The notes under the pieces: model-generated
What the model was told of the DNA's origin: nothing
The model's input: the letters and a program-made list of their open reading frames with translations, nothing else
Databases searched by the model: none
Shown: positions 14,701 through 21,563 of the stretch, one piece after another
How positions within the stretch are numbered: position 1 is the first letter of the stretch
Layout of the letters: each line of letters begins with the position of its first letter
Position numbers and translations under genes: made by a program
Source: an uncultured Candidatus Saccharibacteria bacterium
Lineage (GTDB): Bacteria > Patescibacteriota > Saccharimonadia > Saccharimonadales > Saccharimonadaceae
Length of the DNA: 28,010 nucleotides
Direction: 5' to 3'
Assembly (NCBI GenBank): GCA_938039975.1
Contig: CALHTM010000012.1
Location: forward strand, 1 to 28,010

Positions 14701-15133
14701 TACTTTGCAGGAAATGCTGACTATCAAGTCCGACGACGTTTACGGCCGCGCTAAAGCTTACGAGTCAATTATCAAGCATGACATCATCACCGGCCCGAAG
14801 CTGCCAGAAAGCTTTAATGTTTTGGTGAAGGAACTGCAAGGTTTGGGGCTGCGCGTCGATCTGGTTGACGAACACACCAACAATATCGACGCCGAAAATC
14901 TCATCGCTACTAGTGGTCCGGCTGACAAAACTGTACCAGCGAACGATGGCGGCAATGCTAAAGATTCCGACGACGATGACGAAGAAACTTACCTTGACGA
15001 ATCTGACGGCATCGGCAATATCGACGACGGTATGAGTGTGCGTGATATTGACGATGACGGCCAAATCTCGGAAGAGGAAAGCGATTACGATAATTACGAC
15101 GATACAAACGATAATGAAGAGGAGGAGGCGTAA
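11702..15133 (+). CDS. rpoB: DNA-directed RNA polymerase subunit beta
   Basis: 1143 residues. Beta forms half of the active-site cleft. Landmarks: rifampicin cluster I SQLSQLLDEVNPISELSHKRR then GPGGLSRERAGFEVRD (nt about 12853-12985), with the equivalents of E. coli Gln513, Asp516, His526 and Ser531 present; catalytic-region GRHGNKGVVARI (nt about 14212-14245); C-terminal clamp GGQRFGEMEVWALEAYGA. About the last 75 residues are an extra, strongly acidic, probably disordered tail. SD AGGAG sits only 4 nt before ATG 11702. rplJ/rplL are not upstream as in many bacteria. rpoC begins one base after the stop. Confidence 0.98.
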   Translation: MPQATTAQHTPVKRVFFTNDDTAVEVPNLLAHQKESWRDFVETGLSEIFAELNPIEDYTGQKLELRFKDYKFEDPKNDEKFAKENNLTFEAPLSVTVELTNKVTGEVKEQEIYLGDYPWMTDRATFIINGTERVVVSQLIRSAGVFYTAEKGAGRSLYSAKLIPGRGAWLEFETSASGAIYVKIDRRRKIAVTTFLRALGYSKVSEIKELFEDIDTGDIKYIDATLEKDPAHGVNEALIEVYRRLRPGDLATTDNARQMIERMFFDFKRFDYSRVGRYKMNKRLGLDVPNIAENRTLQKSDLVAIIRELIRMNNTQEPGDDIDALDNRRIKLVGELVARQFRVGMLRMQRNAMDRMSMSDLENVTPSQLINARPVVAAVREFFASSQLSQLLDEVNPISELSHKRRLSSMGPGGLSRERAGFEVRDAHPTHYGRICSVETPEGANIGLVLNLATYARINEYGFIETPYLKVVGGHVTDEVVYLDASQEVNEVIADAGVKLDENNNLKSPRVSARKFLQPARVDASEVTLIDASHKQILGSTASLVPFIEKNRVDRALTGSNMQRQAVPLLQPQSPTVGTGIEANIARDSSQLVVAEADGEVIRADGDSIEVKYADGVKKYDLIHFTKSNDDRCINQKVRVQRGEQVAKGDILIEGMSIADGELALGKDLLVAFMPWGGYNMEDAIVISRRLVEDDTLTSVNIKDYSVEVRETKLGPEIVTRDIPNVSEDSLRHLDEDGIVQVGSEVRAGDVLVGKITPKGEQELSSEERLLRAIFGEKAKDVRDTSQRMNNAGGGKVVGVKIFSRENGHELKAGVLMQIQIYVAQLRKISVGDKMAGRHGNKGVVARILPVEDMPYLADGTPVDVVLNPLGVPSRMNLGQLFETHLGMAARALGYKVATPPFNGVSNETIEEQLEKAGFAKDGKSQLFDGRSGEAFEERTTVGVMHMIKLHHMVSDKIHARSTGPYTMVTQQPLGGKAQNGGQRFGEMEVWALEAYGAATTLQEMLTIKSDDVYGRAKAYESIIKHDIITGPKLPESFNVLVKELQGLGLRVDLVDEHTNNIDAENLIATSGPADKTVPANDGGNAKDSDDDDEETYLDESDGIGNIDDGMSVRDIDDDGQISEEESDYDNYDDTNDNEEEEA

Positions 15134-15134
15134 G

Positions 15135-18100
15135 ATGGCACGAGTAGTCTCGACATCTGGTATCGCAGATTTTGACGCAGTGCGCTTGGTGGTTGCCAGC
15201 CCGGAAGATATCCTAAAATGGAGCCACGGCGAAGTCACTAAGCCGGAAACGATTAACTATCGCACCCAAAAGCCAGAGCGCGACGGCTTGTTCTGCGAGC
15301 GAATCTTTGGCCCAGTCAAGGATATCAATCCGCATGATTCCAAGCTCAAGGGCGTACGCTCGCGCGAAGCTGCCGTCGACAAAAACGGCGAGTTAGTCAC
15401 CAAATCCATTGTCCGCCGCGAGCGCATGGGCCACATTCAATTGGCTGCCCCAGTAGCGCACATCTGGTTTATGCGCGGCACGCCGAGCGCTATGAGCTTG
15501 CTGCTGGGCATCACAGTACGTAATCTCGAGCGGATTGCTTACTTTGCTACGTACGTAATTCTGAAGGTTGACGAAGAAAAACGCGACCAATTACTAGCCG
15601 ATCTCGAAGCCGAGACTGAAGCTGCTCGCGCCGCTATCAAAATTCGCTACGAACGCGAAGCTGGCGCTGACGGCGCTGACGTCAAGGCTTTGGCCGAAGA
15701 ACAGAGTAAAGAGCTTGAAGAGCTAGAAAATCAATTTACCACCAAGAAATCGCAGCTGGAAAGCTTGCAAAAGCACGCGCTAATGAGCGAAACTGATTAT
15801 CGCAACTTGCCGGAAGCTTATGAAGAATTAATCGAGATAGCCATGGGCGGCACCGCGCTCAAGGCAATGCTCGACGAGATTGACCTCGACAAGCTAATCG
15901 CTGATCTGCAACAAGAATCCGAGGACGCCAGGGGCCAGCGCGAGAAAAAGCTACTAAAAAGACTTAAGGTTCTAGAAGGCATGCAAGCAGCTGGCATCAA
16001 GCCGTCGAGCCTGTGCATGACGGTTCTACCGGTGATTCCGCCAGACCTACGGCCAATGGTATCGCTGGCAGGCGGCCGTTTCGCGACGAGCGACTTAAAC
16101 GATCTTTATCGCCGCGTCATTAACCGTAACAATCGTCTCAAGAAGCTGATCGAATTGAATGCGCCAGAAGTAATTCAGCGCAACGAAAAGCGCATGCTGC
16201 AAGAAGCTGTCGATAGCTTGATCGATAACTCATCAGCGCGCGGCGGCCGGGCTGTCAATGCCACTGGCAACCGCCGACGCTTGAAGAGTCTTAGCGACAT
16301 GCTCAAAGGTAAACAAGGCCGCTTCCGCCAGAACCTGCTCGGTAAGCGCGTCGATTACTCTGGCCGTTCAGTGATTGTCGTTGGTCCAAAGCTTAAAATC
16401 AATCAGTGCGGCTTGCCAAAGCAAATGGCGATCGAGTTGTTTAAACCATTCGTCATCAGCTGGCTGATTGAGCATGATTACGCGCATAATATCCGCAGCG
16501 CTACTCGTCTGATCGAGTCGAGCGAAGCAGTGGTTTGGGACGCACTCGACGAGGTCATTAAGGGCAAGTACGTCTTGCTTAACCGCGCACCAAGCCTGCA
16601 CCGTTTGAGCATCCAGGCTTTCCAGCCGAAATTAGTCGAGGGCAAGGCGATTCAGCTGCATCCGCTAGTCTGTGCCGGCTTCAATGCCGACTTTGACGGC
16701 GACCAGATGGCTGTTCACTTGCCGTTATCCGACGACGCTCAGGCTGAAGCTCGCGAACTGATGAGTGCTGTCAACAACTTGCTTAAACCAGCCGATGGCA
16801 GTCCAGTGCTTAGTATCAGCCAGGATATCGTGCTCGGTAACTACTACCTGACCTACGAAAAGCCGAGCGTCCAGACCGAGCATCGCGCTGTCTTTGCTAA
16901 CAGCCGCGACGCTGAGTTGGCTTACGACATGGGCCGGCTTCACTTGCAAAGCCCGATTCGGGTTCGCGCCAAGGGCGAGATCCACAACACCACGCTGGGC
17001 CGCGTCTTCTTCAACGAAATCTTGCCGGACGATTTTCCTTACAATAATAACGTCCAGACCAAGAAAGAGTTGAAGAAAGTTTTGGCGCAAATCTTTGATC
17101 GCTACGGCGCCGAAGAAACCGCCAAGACAGCCGACCGCATGAAAGGATTGGCGTTCCGCTTCGCCACCGTAGCCGCAGTATCGACTGGTAAGGACGACTA
17201 TGTCCACCTCGATCAAACCGAGGAGATAATCCAGGAAGGCGACAAGCATGCCGCGTTGATTGCCGATCAATACGACCAGGGTTTGATCACCGACGACGAG
17301 CGTTACAATTTGACAGTAGCAGCTTGGCGCAAGGTTGACAATCAAGTTACTAAGTTACTCCAAGACAACTTGCACCACATCGACACTAGTATTTCGATCA
17401 TGGTTAACTCGGGTGCCCGCGGTGATATTAGTAACGTCAAGCTAGCTAGCGCCATGATTGGTATCCAGGTCGACGCCGCCAACCGCGAAATCGAGCTGCC
17501 AATTCGCTCGTACTACACCCGCGGCTTGTCGAGCTTGGAATCGTTCGTCGCTACCCGCGGTTCGCGTAAAGGTTTGATCGATACCGCGCTAAAGACAGCC
17601 GACTCAGGCTACCTAACGCGCCGCTTGGTCGATGTCTCGCAAGATGTCTTCACTGTTGAGGACGAAGAGGGTGACGACGAGGGCTACATGATTTATCGTT
17701 CAGAAACTGAAGAAACGATGATCAGCTTCGGTAATCGCTTGTACGGACGCTATACGCGCGATGCTGTGCCAGGTTATATCGGCGCTAACGAGTTGATTAC
17801 CCGCGAAATCGCCAACAAAATCGAAGCCGACACTAATATCAACGAGGTTAAGATTCAGTCGATTCTCTCGACTAATAACCTTGAGGGTATTCCGCGCCGC
17901 AGCTACGGTATTGACATGGCAACTAACGAGCTAGTTGGCGCGGCTCAACCAGTTGGCGTTATCGCTGCTCAATCGGTCGGCGAACCAGGTACTCAGCTGA
18001 CACTCCGTACCTTCCACAACTCTGGCGTGGCCGGTAGCGACATCACCCAGGGTCTGCCACGCGTCGAGGAGCTCTTCGAAGCGCGCAATCCGAAGGGTCA

Positions 18101-19004
18101 AGCTTACATCACTGAGGTGGCTGGTACTGTCGATGTCTGGGAAGACGGCAAGAAGTATATCGTCCAGGTCACGCCAGAAGCTGGCCGCGTTGAACGCTTG
18201 CCGCTCGAAGGCCGCAAACCGCTATTGCAAGACGGCTCTAGCGTCAAGGCTGGCGATATCCTTGCCGAAGGTCTCGATAACAGCCGTTCGCTAGTGGCAC
18301 CATTCGACGGCGTTGTCGAAGCCGCCGAAGACACTATCGTCATTGCCGCTAATGCTGCCGCACCAGTCCGCTACGAGATTCCAGGTACTGCGCAGCTAGT
18401 GGTATCGGCTAATGACCACGTTGAGGCAGGCGACCGCTTGACAATCGGCTCGCTCAACTTGCACGACCTGATGCGCTTGAAGGGCACCGAGGCAACTCAA
18501 CGCTATATCATTAACGAAGTGTTGCGCATCTACGCTGCACAAGGCCAAGATGTAGCCGACAAGCACCTCGAGATTATCGTTCGCCAGATGTTTAGCCGCG
18601 TCCAAATCGAGGACCCAGGCGACAGCGACTTTGTTATGGGCGATATCGTTTCGAAAGCGCGCGTCGTTGCCGAGAATAAGGCTTTGGTCGCTAATGGCAA
18701 AGAGCCAGCGCAATACGCGCAAATGCTCTTGGGTATCACCAAGGTAAGTATCTGGAGCGATTCGTGGCTGAGCGCCGCTTCCTTCCAGGACACCACCCGC
18801 GTGTTAATCAGTGCTGCCACCAGCGGCCGCGCCGACCACTTGCACGGCCTGAAGGAAAACGTCATCATTGGCCGCAAGATTCCGGTGGGTACTGGCGTCC
18901 GTTCGCTCGACACTGGCGAGGACGATTCGCCAGCCGACGAGTACGCTGAAAGCGTTGACGAGGAGACCGACGACATCACGCCAGATGTCGATGCTGAGTC
19001 GTAG
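15135..19004 (+). CDS. rpoC: DNA-directed RNA polymerase subunit beta' lacking zinc sites
   Basis: 1289 residues from ATG 15135. The SD (GGAGGAGG, 15121-15128) is formed by the last Glu codons of rpoB, and the intergenic gap is one base. The catalytic Mg-binding NADFDGD is at nt about 16684-16704; the clamp helices, RRERMGHI and GVIAAQSVGEPGTQLTLRTFH are conserved. Oddities: the N-terminal zinc ribbon between GPVKD and RRERMGH keeps its length, but its four Cys are replaced (P66, D68, V81, N84); the second zinc site has T, P and S where family members have Cys in the segment before YGIDMA, and the fourth Cys is Glu in VEDEEGD. So no structural zinc site remains. The C-terminus is acidic like that of RpoB. 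A 15-bp terminator follows. Confidence 0.98.
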   Translation: MARVVSTSGIADFDAVRLVVASPEDILKWSHGEVTKPETINYRTQKPERDGLFCERIFGPVKDINPHDSKLKGVRSREAAVDKNGELVTKSIVRRERMGHIQLAAPVAHIWFMRGTPSAMSLLLGITVRNLERIAYFATYVILKVDEEKRDQLLADLEAETEAARAAIKIRYEREAGADGADVKALAEEQSKELEELENQFTTKKSQLESLQKHALMSETDYRNLPEAYEELIEIAMGGTALKAMLDEIDLDKLIADLQQESEDARGQREKKLLKRLKVLEGMQAAGIKPSSLCMTVLPVIPPDLRPMVSLAGGRFATSDLNDLYRRVINRNNRLKKLIELNAPEVIQRNEKRMLQEAVDSLIDNSSARGGRAVNATGNRRRLKSLSDMLKGKQGRFRQNLLGKRVDYSGRSVIVVGPKLKINQCGLPKQMAIELFKPFVISWLIEHDYAHNIRSATRLIESSEAVVWDALDEVIKGKYVLLNRAPSLHRLSIQAFQPKLVEGKAIQLHPLVCAGFNADFDGDQMAVHLPLSDDAQAEARELMSAVNNLLKPADGSPVLSISQDIVLGNYYLTYEKPSVQTEHRAVFANSRDAELAYDMGRLHLQSPIRVRAKGEIHNTTLGRVFFNEILPDDFPYNNNVQTKKELKKVLAQIFDRYGAEETAKTADRMKGLAFRFATVAAVSTGKDDYVHLDQTEEIIQEGDKHAALIADQYDQGLITDDERYNLTVAAWRKVDNQVTKLLQDNLHHIDTSISIMVNSGARGDISNVKLASAMIGIQVDAANREIELPIRSYYTRGLSSLESFVATRGSRKGLIDTALKTADSGYLTRRLVDVSQDVFTVEDEEGDDEGYMIYRSETEETMISFGNRLYGRYTRDAVPGYIGANELITREIANKIEADTNINEVKIQSILSTNNLEGIPRRSYGIDMATNELVGAAQPVGVIAAQSVGEPGTQLTLRTFHNSGVAGSDITQGLPRVEELFEARNPKGQAYITEVAGTVDVWEDGKKYIVQVTPEAGRVERLPLEGRKPLLQDGSSVKAGDILAEGLDNSRSLVAPFDGVVEAAEDTIVIAANAAAPVRYEIPGTAQLVVSANDHVEAGDRLTIGSLNLHDLMRLKGTEATQRYIINEVLRIYAAQGQDVADKHLEIIVRQMFSRVQIEDPGDSDFVMGDIVSKARVVAENKALVANGKEPAQYAQMLLGITKVSIWSDSWLSAASFQDTTRVLISAATSGRADHLHGLKENVIIGRKIPVGTGVRSLDTGEDDSPADEYAESVDEETDDITPDVDAES

Positions 19005-19022
19005 GCAAAAACGCCTAAGTTA

Positions 19023-19060
19023 AAATAATTACCGCTCATATAGACGAGCGGTAATTATTT
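19023..19060. terminator. Bidirectional terminator between rpoC and the convergent gene
   Basis: Perfect 15-bp stem (19023-19037 with 19046-19060), 8-nt loop; A-rich left and T-rich right arms serve both strands. Confidence 0.92.
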
Positions 19061-19123
19061 TTGCAGCTAATTTTTTGACACGCTGTATCTTTGCATATTC
19101 CAACAGCCAGAATAAGGCGAGAT

Positions 19124-20113
19124 CTAATCTCGTTTGCCAGAATATGTCACCGTATCTTTAGTACTGCCACCAATCGGCTGGCACTTTTGGTCAGCGTAGG
19201 CCATCCGTAATTCGCGGTTATTGTAAAGGGTGCAGGCGACCAGTATGTTGCGATTACGATCTTGGAAATAGTGCCACAAACCGTCTGGCGTCTGATAGAA
19301 TAATCCTAGATTGTCAGGCGCAGTCATTCGCTGATACAACACTGTGCTGACTGGAATTTCTAGCAGCTGGTAACCTTTCAGTGCACCCTTGAACGGAGCT
19401 GGCTTACCGATGAAACCGTACTGTCCAGCGGCACTCACGGCCGGGGTATAGACCGAAACCACCGGCTGCTGCGCTTCAGCGTATTCAGCGTAAACTTTAG
19501 TGTCGAGACAGCGAATCTCCATCCAATCGCCGAGCTTGTCGCGCTGCGAAATATCGGTACTCAGCTGGCAAGTGACATCGTCACGCGTGAAATCAGCTAA
19601 ATAATTTGCTCTGCTACCCTCCGAGAAGACCTTGCGGGTAAAACCATCGTAGTCCATATTTTTCTCGATTGATTCGCGCTGCGAAGTTGATTTATCCTTA
19701 GGAACGTAACCAGCCAAACTCTGAACTTGATCAAGGTCGGGCACCACGGTGTAAAATTTCCTTCCTTTGACTCTTACTGGAGTGGTGATTGACGATTTGG
19801 CTTTTTCCTTGCCTTTGAAATAAACGTTGACGTGTTTGATGGTTTCGGCAGCAGTCAAGTGAGCTACCTTGGTCTCGTCGGTTTTTTTCTTTTCATCTGT
19901 CTTAACCGTTGACGAGCGAGCGAGCGTCATTACCACGATCGCAACAATAATCACTAAAACAGCGGCGACACCAGCGCCAATCATAATCAGGTGAAATTTA
20001 CGGAATGGGTCGCGCGGCGGCCGGCGCTGCGGTTCTGGCACTAACGGATCAGGCCGCGGCGCCTGTTCGGGGTGGCCAGCGTATTGGATATCATTGTCAT
20101 TTAGCGGATTCAT
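19124..20113 (-). CDS. Membrane-anchored extracytoplasmic protein, unknown function
   Basis: 329 residues. An N-terminal cytoplasmic stretch rich in Pro/Asp/Arg (1-40) precedes one transmembrane helix (about 41-65), then a Lys/Thr-rich linker and an extracytoplasmic domain of about 240 residues. That domain holds four Cys (in VTCQL, IRCLD, VACTL, QKCQP), which could form two disulfides, and many aromatic residues toward the end (GLFYQTPDGLWHYFQD). No signal-peptidase site is evident, so it is probably anchored. I recognise no family; this topology is common in Saccharibacteria, where surface proteins meet the host cell. Start ATG 20113 lies 6 nt from a TATAAT box, again leaderless. Confidence 0.82.
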   Translation of the reverse strand: MNPLNDNDIQYAGHPEQAPRPDPLVPEPQRRPPRDPFRKFHLIMIGAGVAAVLVIIVAIVVMTLARSSTVKTDEKKKTDETKVAHLTAAETIKHVNVYFKGKEKAKSSITTPVRVKGRKFYTVVPDLDQVQSLAGYVPKDKSTSQRESIEKNMDYDGFTRKVFSEGSRANYLADFTRDDVTCQLSTDISQRDKLGDWMEIRCLDTKVYAEYAEAQQPVVSVYTPAVSAAGQYGFIGKPAPFKGALKGYQLLEIPVSTVLYQRMTAPDNLGLFYQTPDGLWHYFQDRNRNILVACTLYNNRELRMAYADQKCQPIGGSTKDTVTYSGKRD

Positions 20114-20119
20114 ACGTTT

Positions 20120-20125
20120 ATTATA
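20120..20125 (-). promoter_or_regulatory. -10 box of the anchored-protein gene, leaderless start
   Basis: Minus-strand TATAAT (20125-20120), 6 nt before ATG 20113. No clear -35 and no TGn extension. Confidence 0.55.
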
Positions 20126-20190
20126 CTATATTGCTTGCGTTTTTAATGCGATAGCGGTTCAAGTTTAGTACAAAAAATACGGCGAAAGTA

Positions 20191-20220
20191 TTGACATGTA
20201 GGCGATCTTAATTAAACAAT
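20191..20220 (+). promoter_or_regulatory. Promoter of 45-residue membrane protein
   Basis: Consensus TTGACA (20191-20196), 18 bp, AACAAT (20215-20220). ATG 20227 follows after 6 nt. Confidence 0.55.
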
Positions 20221-20226
20221 ATAGCT

Positions 20227-20364
20227 ATGAGTAAAGAAATCATCATAACCTATATCACTGTAGCTATACCGTATATAGTAGTAATCGCAACCGTAGTAAC
20301 CGCTATCGCTTTGATTCGATGGTTTATTCGAAACGACAAGAAATCAAGCAGCGACGACAAATAG
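20227..20364 (+). CDS. 45-residue membrane protein
   Basis: A short frame, ATG to TAG, encoding MSKEIII... with a single hydrophobic helix (about 5-31), then RWFIRNDKK and a Ser/Asp/Lys tail. The positive residues after the helix predict N-out, C-in. Support: a consensus -35 and a -10 at the leaderless distance seen for other genes here, and a clean hydrophobic/charged partition. No SD. Function unknown; small regulatory membrane protein or toxin-like peptide are possibilities only. From 20365 to 20510 the DNA is AT-rich with no gene seen. Confidence 0.55.
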   Translation: MSKEIIITYITVAIPYIVVIATVVTAIALIRWFIRNDKKSSSDDK

Positions 20365-20510
20365 CTCTTGCTATCATTTGTTTCAATTCCTAGTTATAAA
20401 TATAGAGCTAAGTTTATCCGCAGCTGCAAACGTCGCAAACAGGTGAAAATGCTTGTTTTTCGTTATTTTTGCGCTTTTTTGCATAAAATTCAATAAAATT
20501 GCCTGATACA

Positions 20511-20539
20511 TTGACTTACACATTCATATGTGATATATA
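20511..20539 (+). promoter_or_regulatory. Promoter of CPBP protease gene
   Basis: TTGACT (20511-20516), 17 bp, TATATA (20534-20539) with TGA extension at 20531-20533. Predicted start near 20546, the first base before a long hairpin. Confidence 0.65.
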
Positions 20540-20546
20540 TATATCA

Positions 20547-20615
20547 GCTTTCATTGACAAGTTGAGCAAATCCTTGTCTGAAAGCGCACTTTGACAAGCA
20601 GACCTGAAAGAGGTG
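20547..20615 (+). promoter_or_regulatory. Structured leader with alternative hairpins before CPBP gene
   Basis: 13 bp can form between GCTTTCA + GACAAG (20547-20553, 20556-20561) and CTTGTC + TGAAAGC (20573-20585), with a 2-nt bulge and an 11-nt loop. GACAAG recurs at 20593-20598 and TGAAAG at 20605-20610, abutting the SD AGAGGTG (20609-20615). Thus CTTGTC can choose between two partners and CTTTCA can pair next to the SD. This suggests a switchable leader. Confidence 0.5.
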
Positions 20616-20621
20616 ATAGAG

Positions 20622-21365
20622 ATGTATCCTCCAGATCTTATGGTGGTGCATCGCCCCCGAAAGGGGGCTATGGCATGGCTCTTCAATAGAGTCATGCCGA
20701 CAGACAACAGGCCGACGTTTGTTTGGCCTAGACTCGTCGTTGCAATTGAGGACACAAGGCACTTTGATAGGCGAGAGCTGAGTGTCATCGCAGTAGTGTT
20801 GATTGTTATGACAATTGCCACGATAAAAGTGCTCTTGTTTATCCCAGGGCTTGATAGCTCCGTGGTTGACCTGCTGACTCGCGGCTTTGCGACATTTCTT
20901 CCCCTAACATGGGCGACAGGGGCTGCCTGGGTTGCTGGTATGGCGGGAGTCTTCATCATAGGAGACTTCACGAACTACACGAAACAGCAGAAGGCTCTTC
21001 ATAGCCTCAAGGCAACCAGATGTGAAGCATACAACACCCTGTTGCTCTTCGCATTGTGGGAGGAGCAGGCTTTCCGCTCCGGTAGCGAGAAGTGGAGCTG
21101 GCGCGAACGAGTGCGCGCTAGCGTATGCTTCGGGCTTCTACATATCACAAACATCTGGTATAACTTCTCAGCGGGGATCGCCCTGTCTGTGACTGGCTTC
21201 GGTTTTTTGCTGGTGTACTTGTGGTACTATCGCAAATACCGTAGCCAGGTTGTCGCTACAGCGGCAGCTACGACGTTGCATACGTTGTACAACGTCATAG
21301 CATTGAGTCTCATTGCTGTCGCAGCAGCAGTCTACTTGGCGATCAATATCGCCAAGATGCTGTAG
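20622..21365 (+). CDS. CPBP-family intramembrane metalloprotease (Rce1/Abi-like)
   Basis: 247 residues from ATG 20622, 6 nt after SD AGAGGTG; an in-frame GTG at 20613 lies within the SD and is rejected. All three CPBP motifs are present: EExxxR (E147, E148, R152), FGxxH (F170, G171, H174) and HxxxN (H220, N224), set among several hydrophobic helices (about 52-75, 88-115, 136-150, 184-202, 210-240). Members cleave near prenylated or membrane-buried sites or act as bacteriocin self-immunity proteins; the role here is unknown. Base and codon use (AGG, AGA, CTC, more A/T) differ from flanking core genes. The gene has its own promoter and structured leader, and a hammerhead ribozyme starts 46 nt after its stop codon. 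Confidence 0.82.
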   Translation: MYPPDLMVVHRPRKGAMAWLFNRVMPTDNRPTFVWPRLVVAIEDTRHFDRRELSVIAVVLIVMTIATIKVLLFIPGLDSSVVDLLTRGFATFLPLTWATGAAWVAGMAGVFIIGDFTNYTKQQKALHSLKATRCEAYNTLLLFALWEEQAFRSGSEKWSWRERVRASVCFGLLHITNIWYNFSAGIALSVTGFGFLLVYLWYYRKYRSQVVATAAATTLHTLYNVIALSLIAVAAAVYLAINIAKML

Positions 21366-21411
21366 CGATACCAGTCTCCTGCGAACCTCTGTCAAAGTCT
21401 CTGCTTGTCAT

Positions 21412-21466
21412 GTTCGCTCCATAGATGCGTGTCTATGCTGATGAGTCGGAAACGACGAAAGCGAAC
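21412..21466 (+). ncRNA. Hammerhead ribozyme, type III
   Basis: All hammerhead elements are in place. Stem III (open): GTTCGC 21412-21417 with GCGAAC 21461-21466. U16.1 is 21418 and C17 21419, so cleavage is predicted between 21419 and 21420. Stem I: CATAGA 21420-21425 with TCTATG 21432-21437, 6-nt loop TGCGTG. Core CUGAUGA 21438-21444. Stem II: GTCG 21445-21448 with CGAC 21453-21456, closed by a GAAA tetraloop. Core GAAA 21457-21460, its last A pairing with U16.1. Every stem is perfectly paired and every conserved core base matches. The ends emerge from stem III, which defines type III. It lies between the CPBP gene and the rpsL promoter, so it most likely sits in the CPBP mRNA 3' UTR. Confidence 0.93.
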
Positions 21467-21506
21467 TTTTGCCAAACATCACCAGTTGAGTTCATTCCTG
21501 ACTCCG

Positions 21507-21537
21507 TCGTCCAGAAGACGAGCAAACCTTGCTTTTT
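21507..21537 (+). terminator. Terminator-like hairpins after the ribozyme
   Basis: TCGTC/GACGA (21507-21511 with 21517-21521) and AGCAA/TTGCT (21521-21525 with 21529-21533) followed by a T-run. The second hairpin overlaps the rpsL -35 box, so ending of the CPBP-ribozyme transcript and rpsL initiation are adjacent. Confidence 0.5.
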
Positions 21538-21557
21538 AATAGGTTTTTTGCTATAAT
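21529..21557 (+). promoter_or_regulatory. Promoter of rpsL-rpsG
   Basis: TTGCTT (21529-21534), 17 bp, TATAAT (21552-21557) with TGC extension. Start predicted near 21564. Confidence 0.8.
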
Positions 21558-21563
21558 AGAACA

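Noticed and set aside
15036..15134. N-terminal extension of rpoC into rpoB
   Set aside because: Would overlap rpoB by 98 bases; the ATG at 15135 has an ideal SD and gives the standard MARVV-type beta' start.
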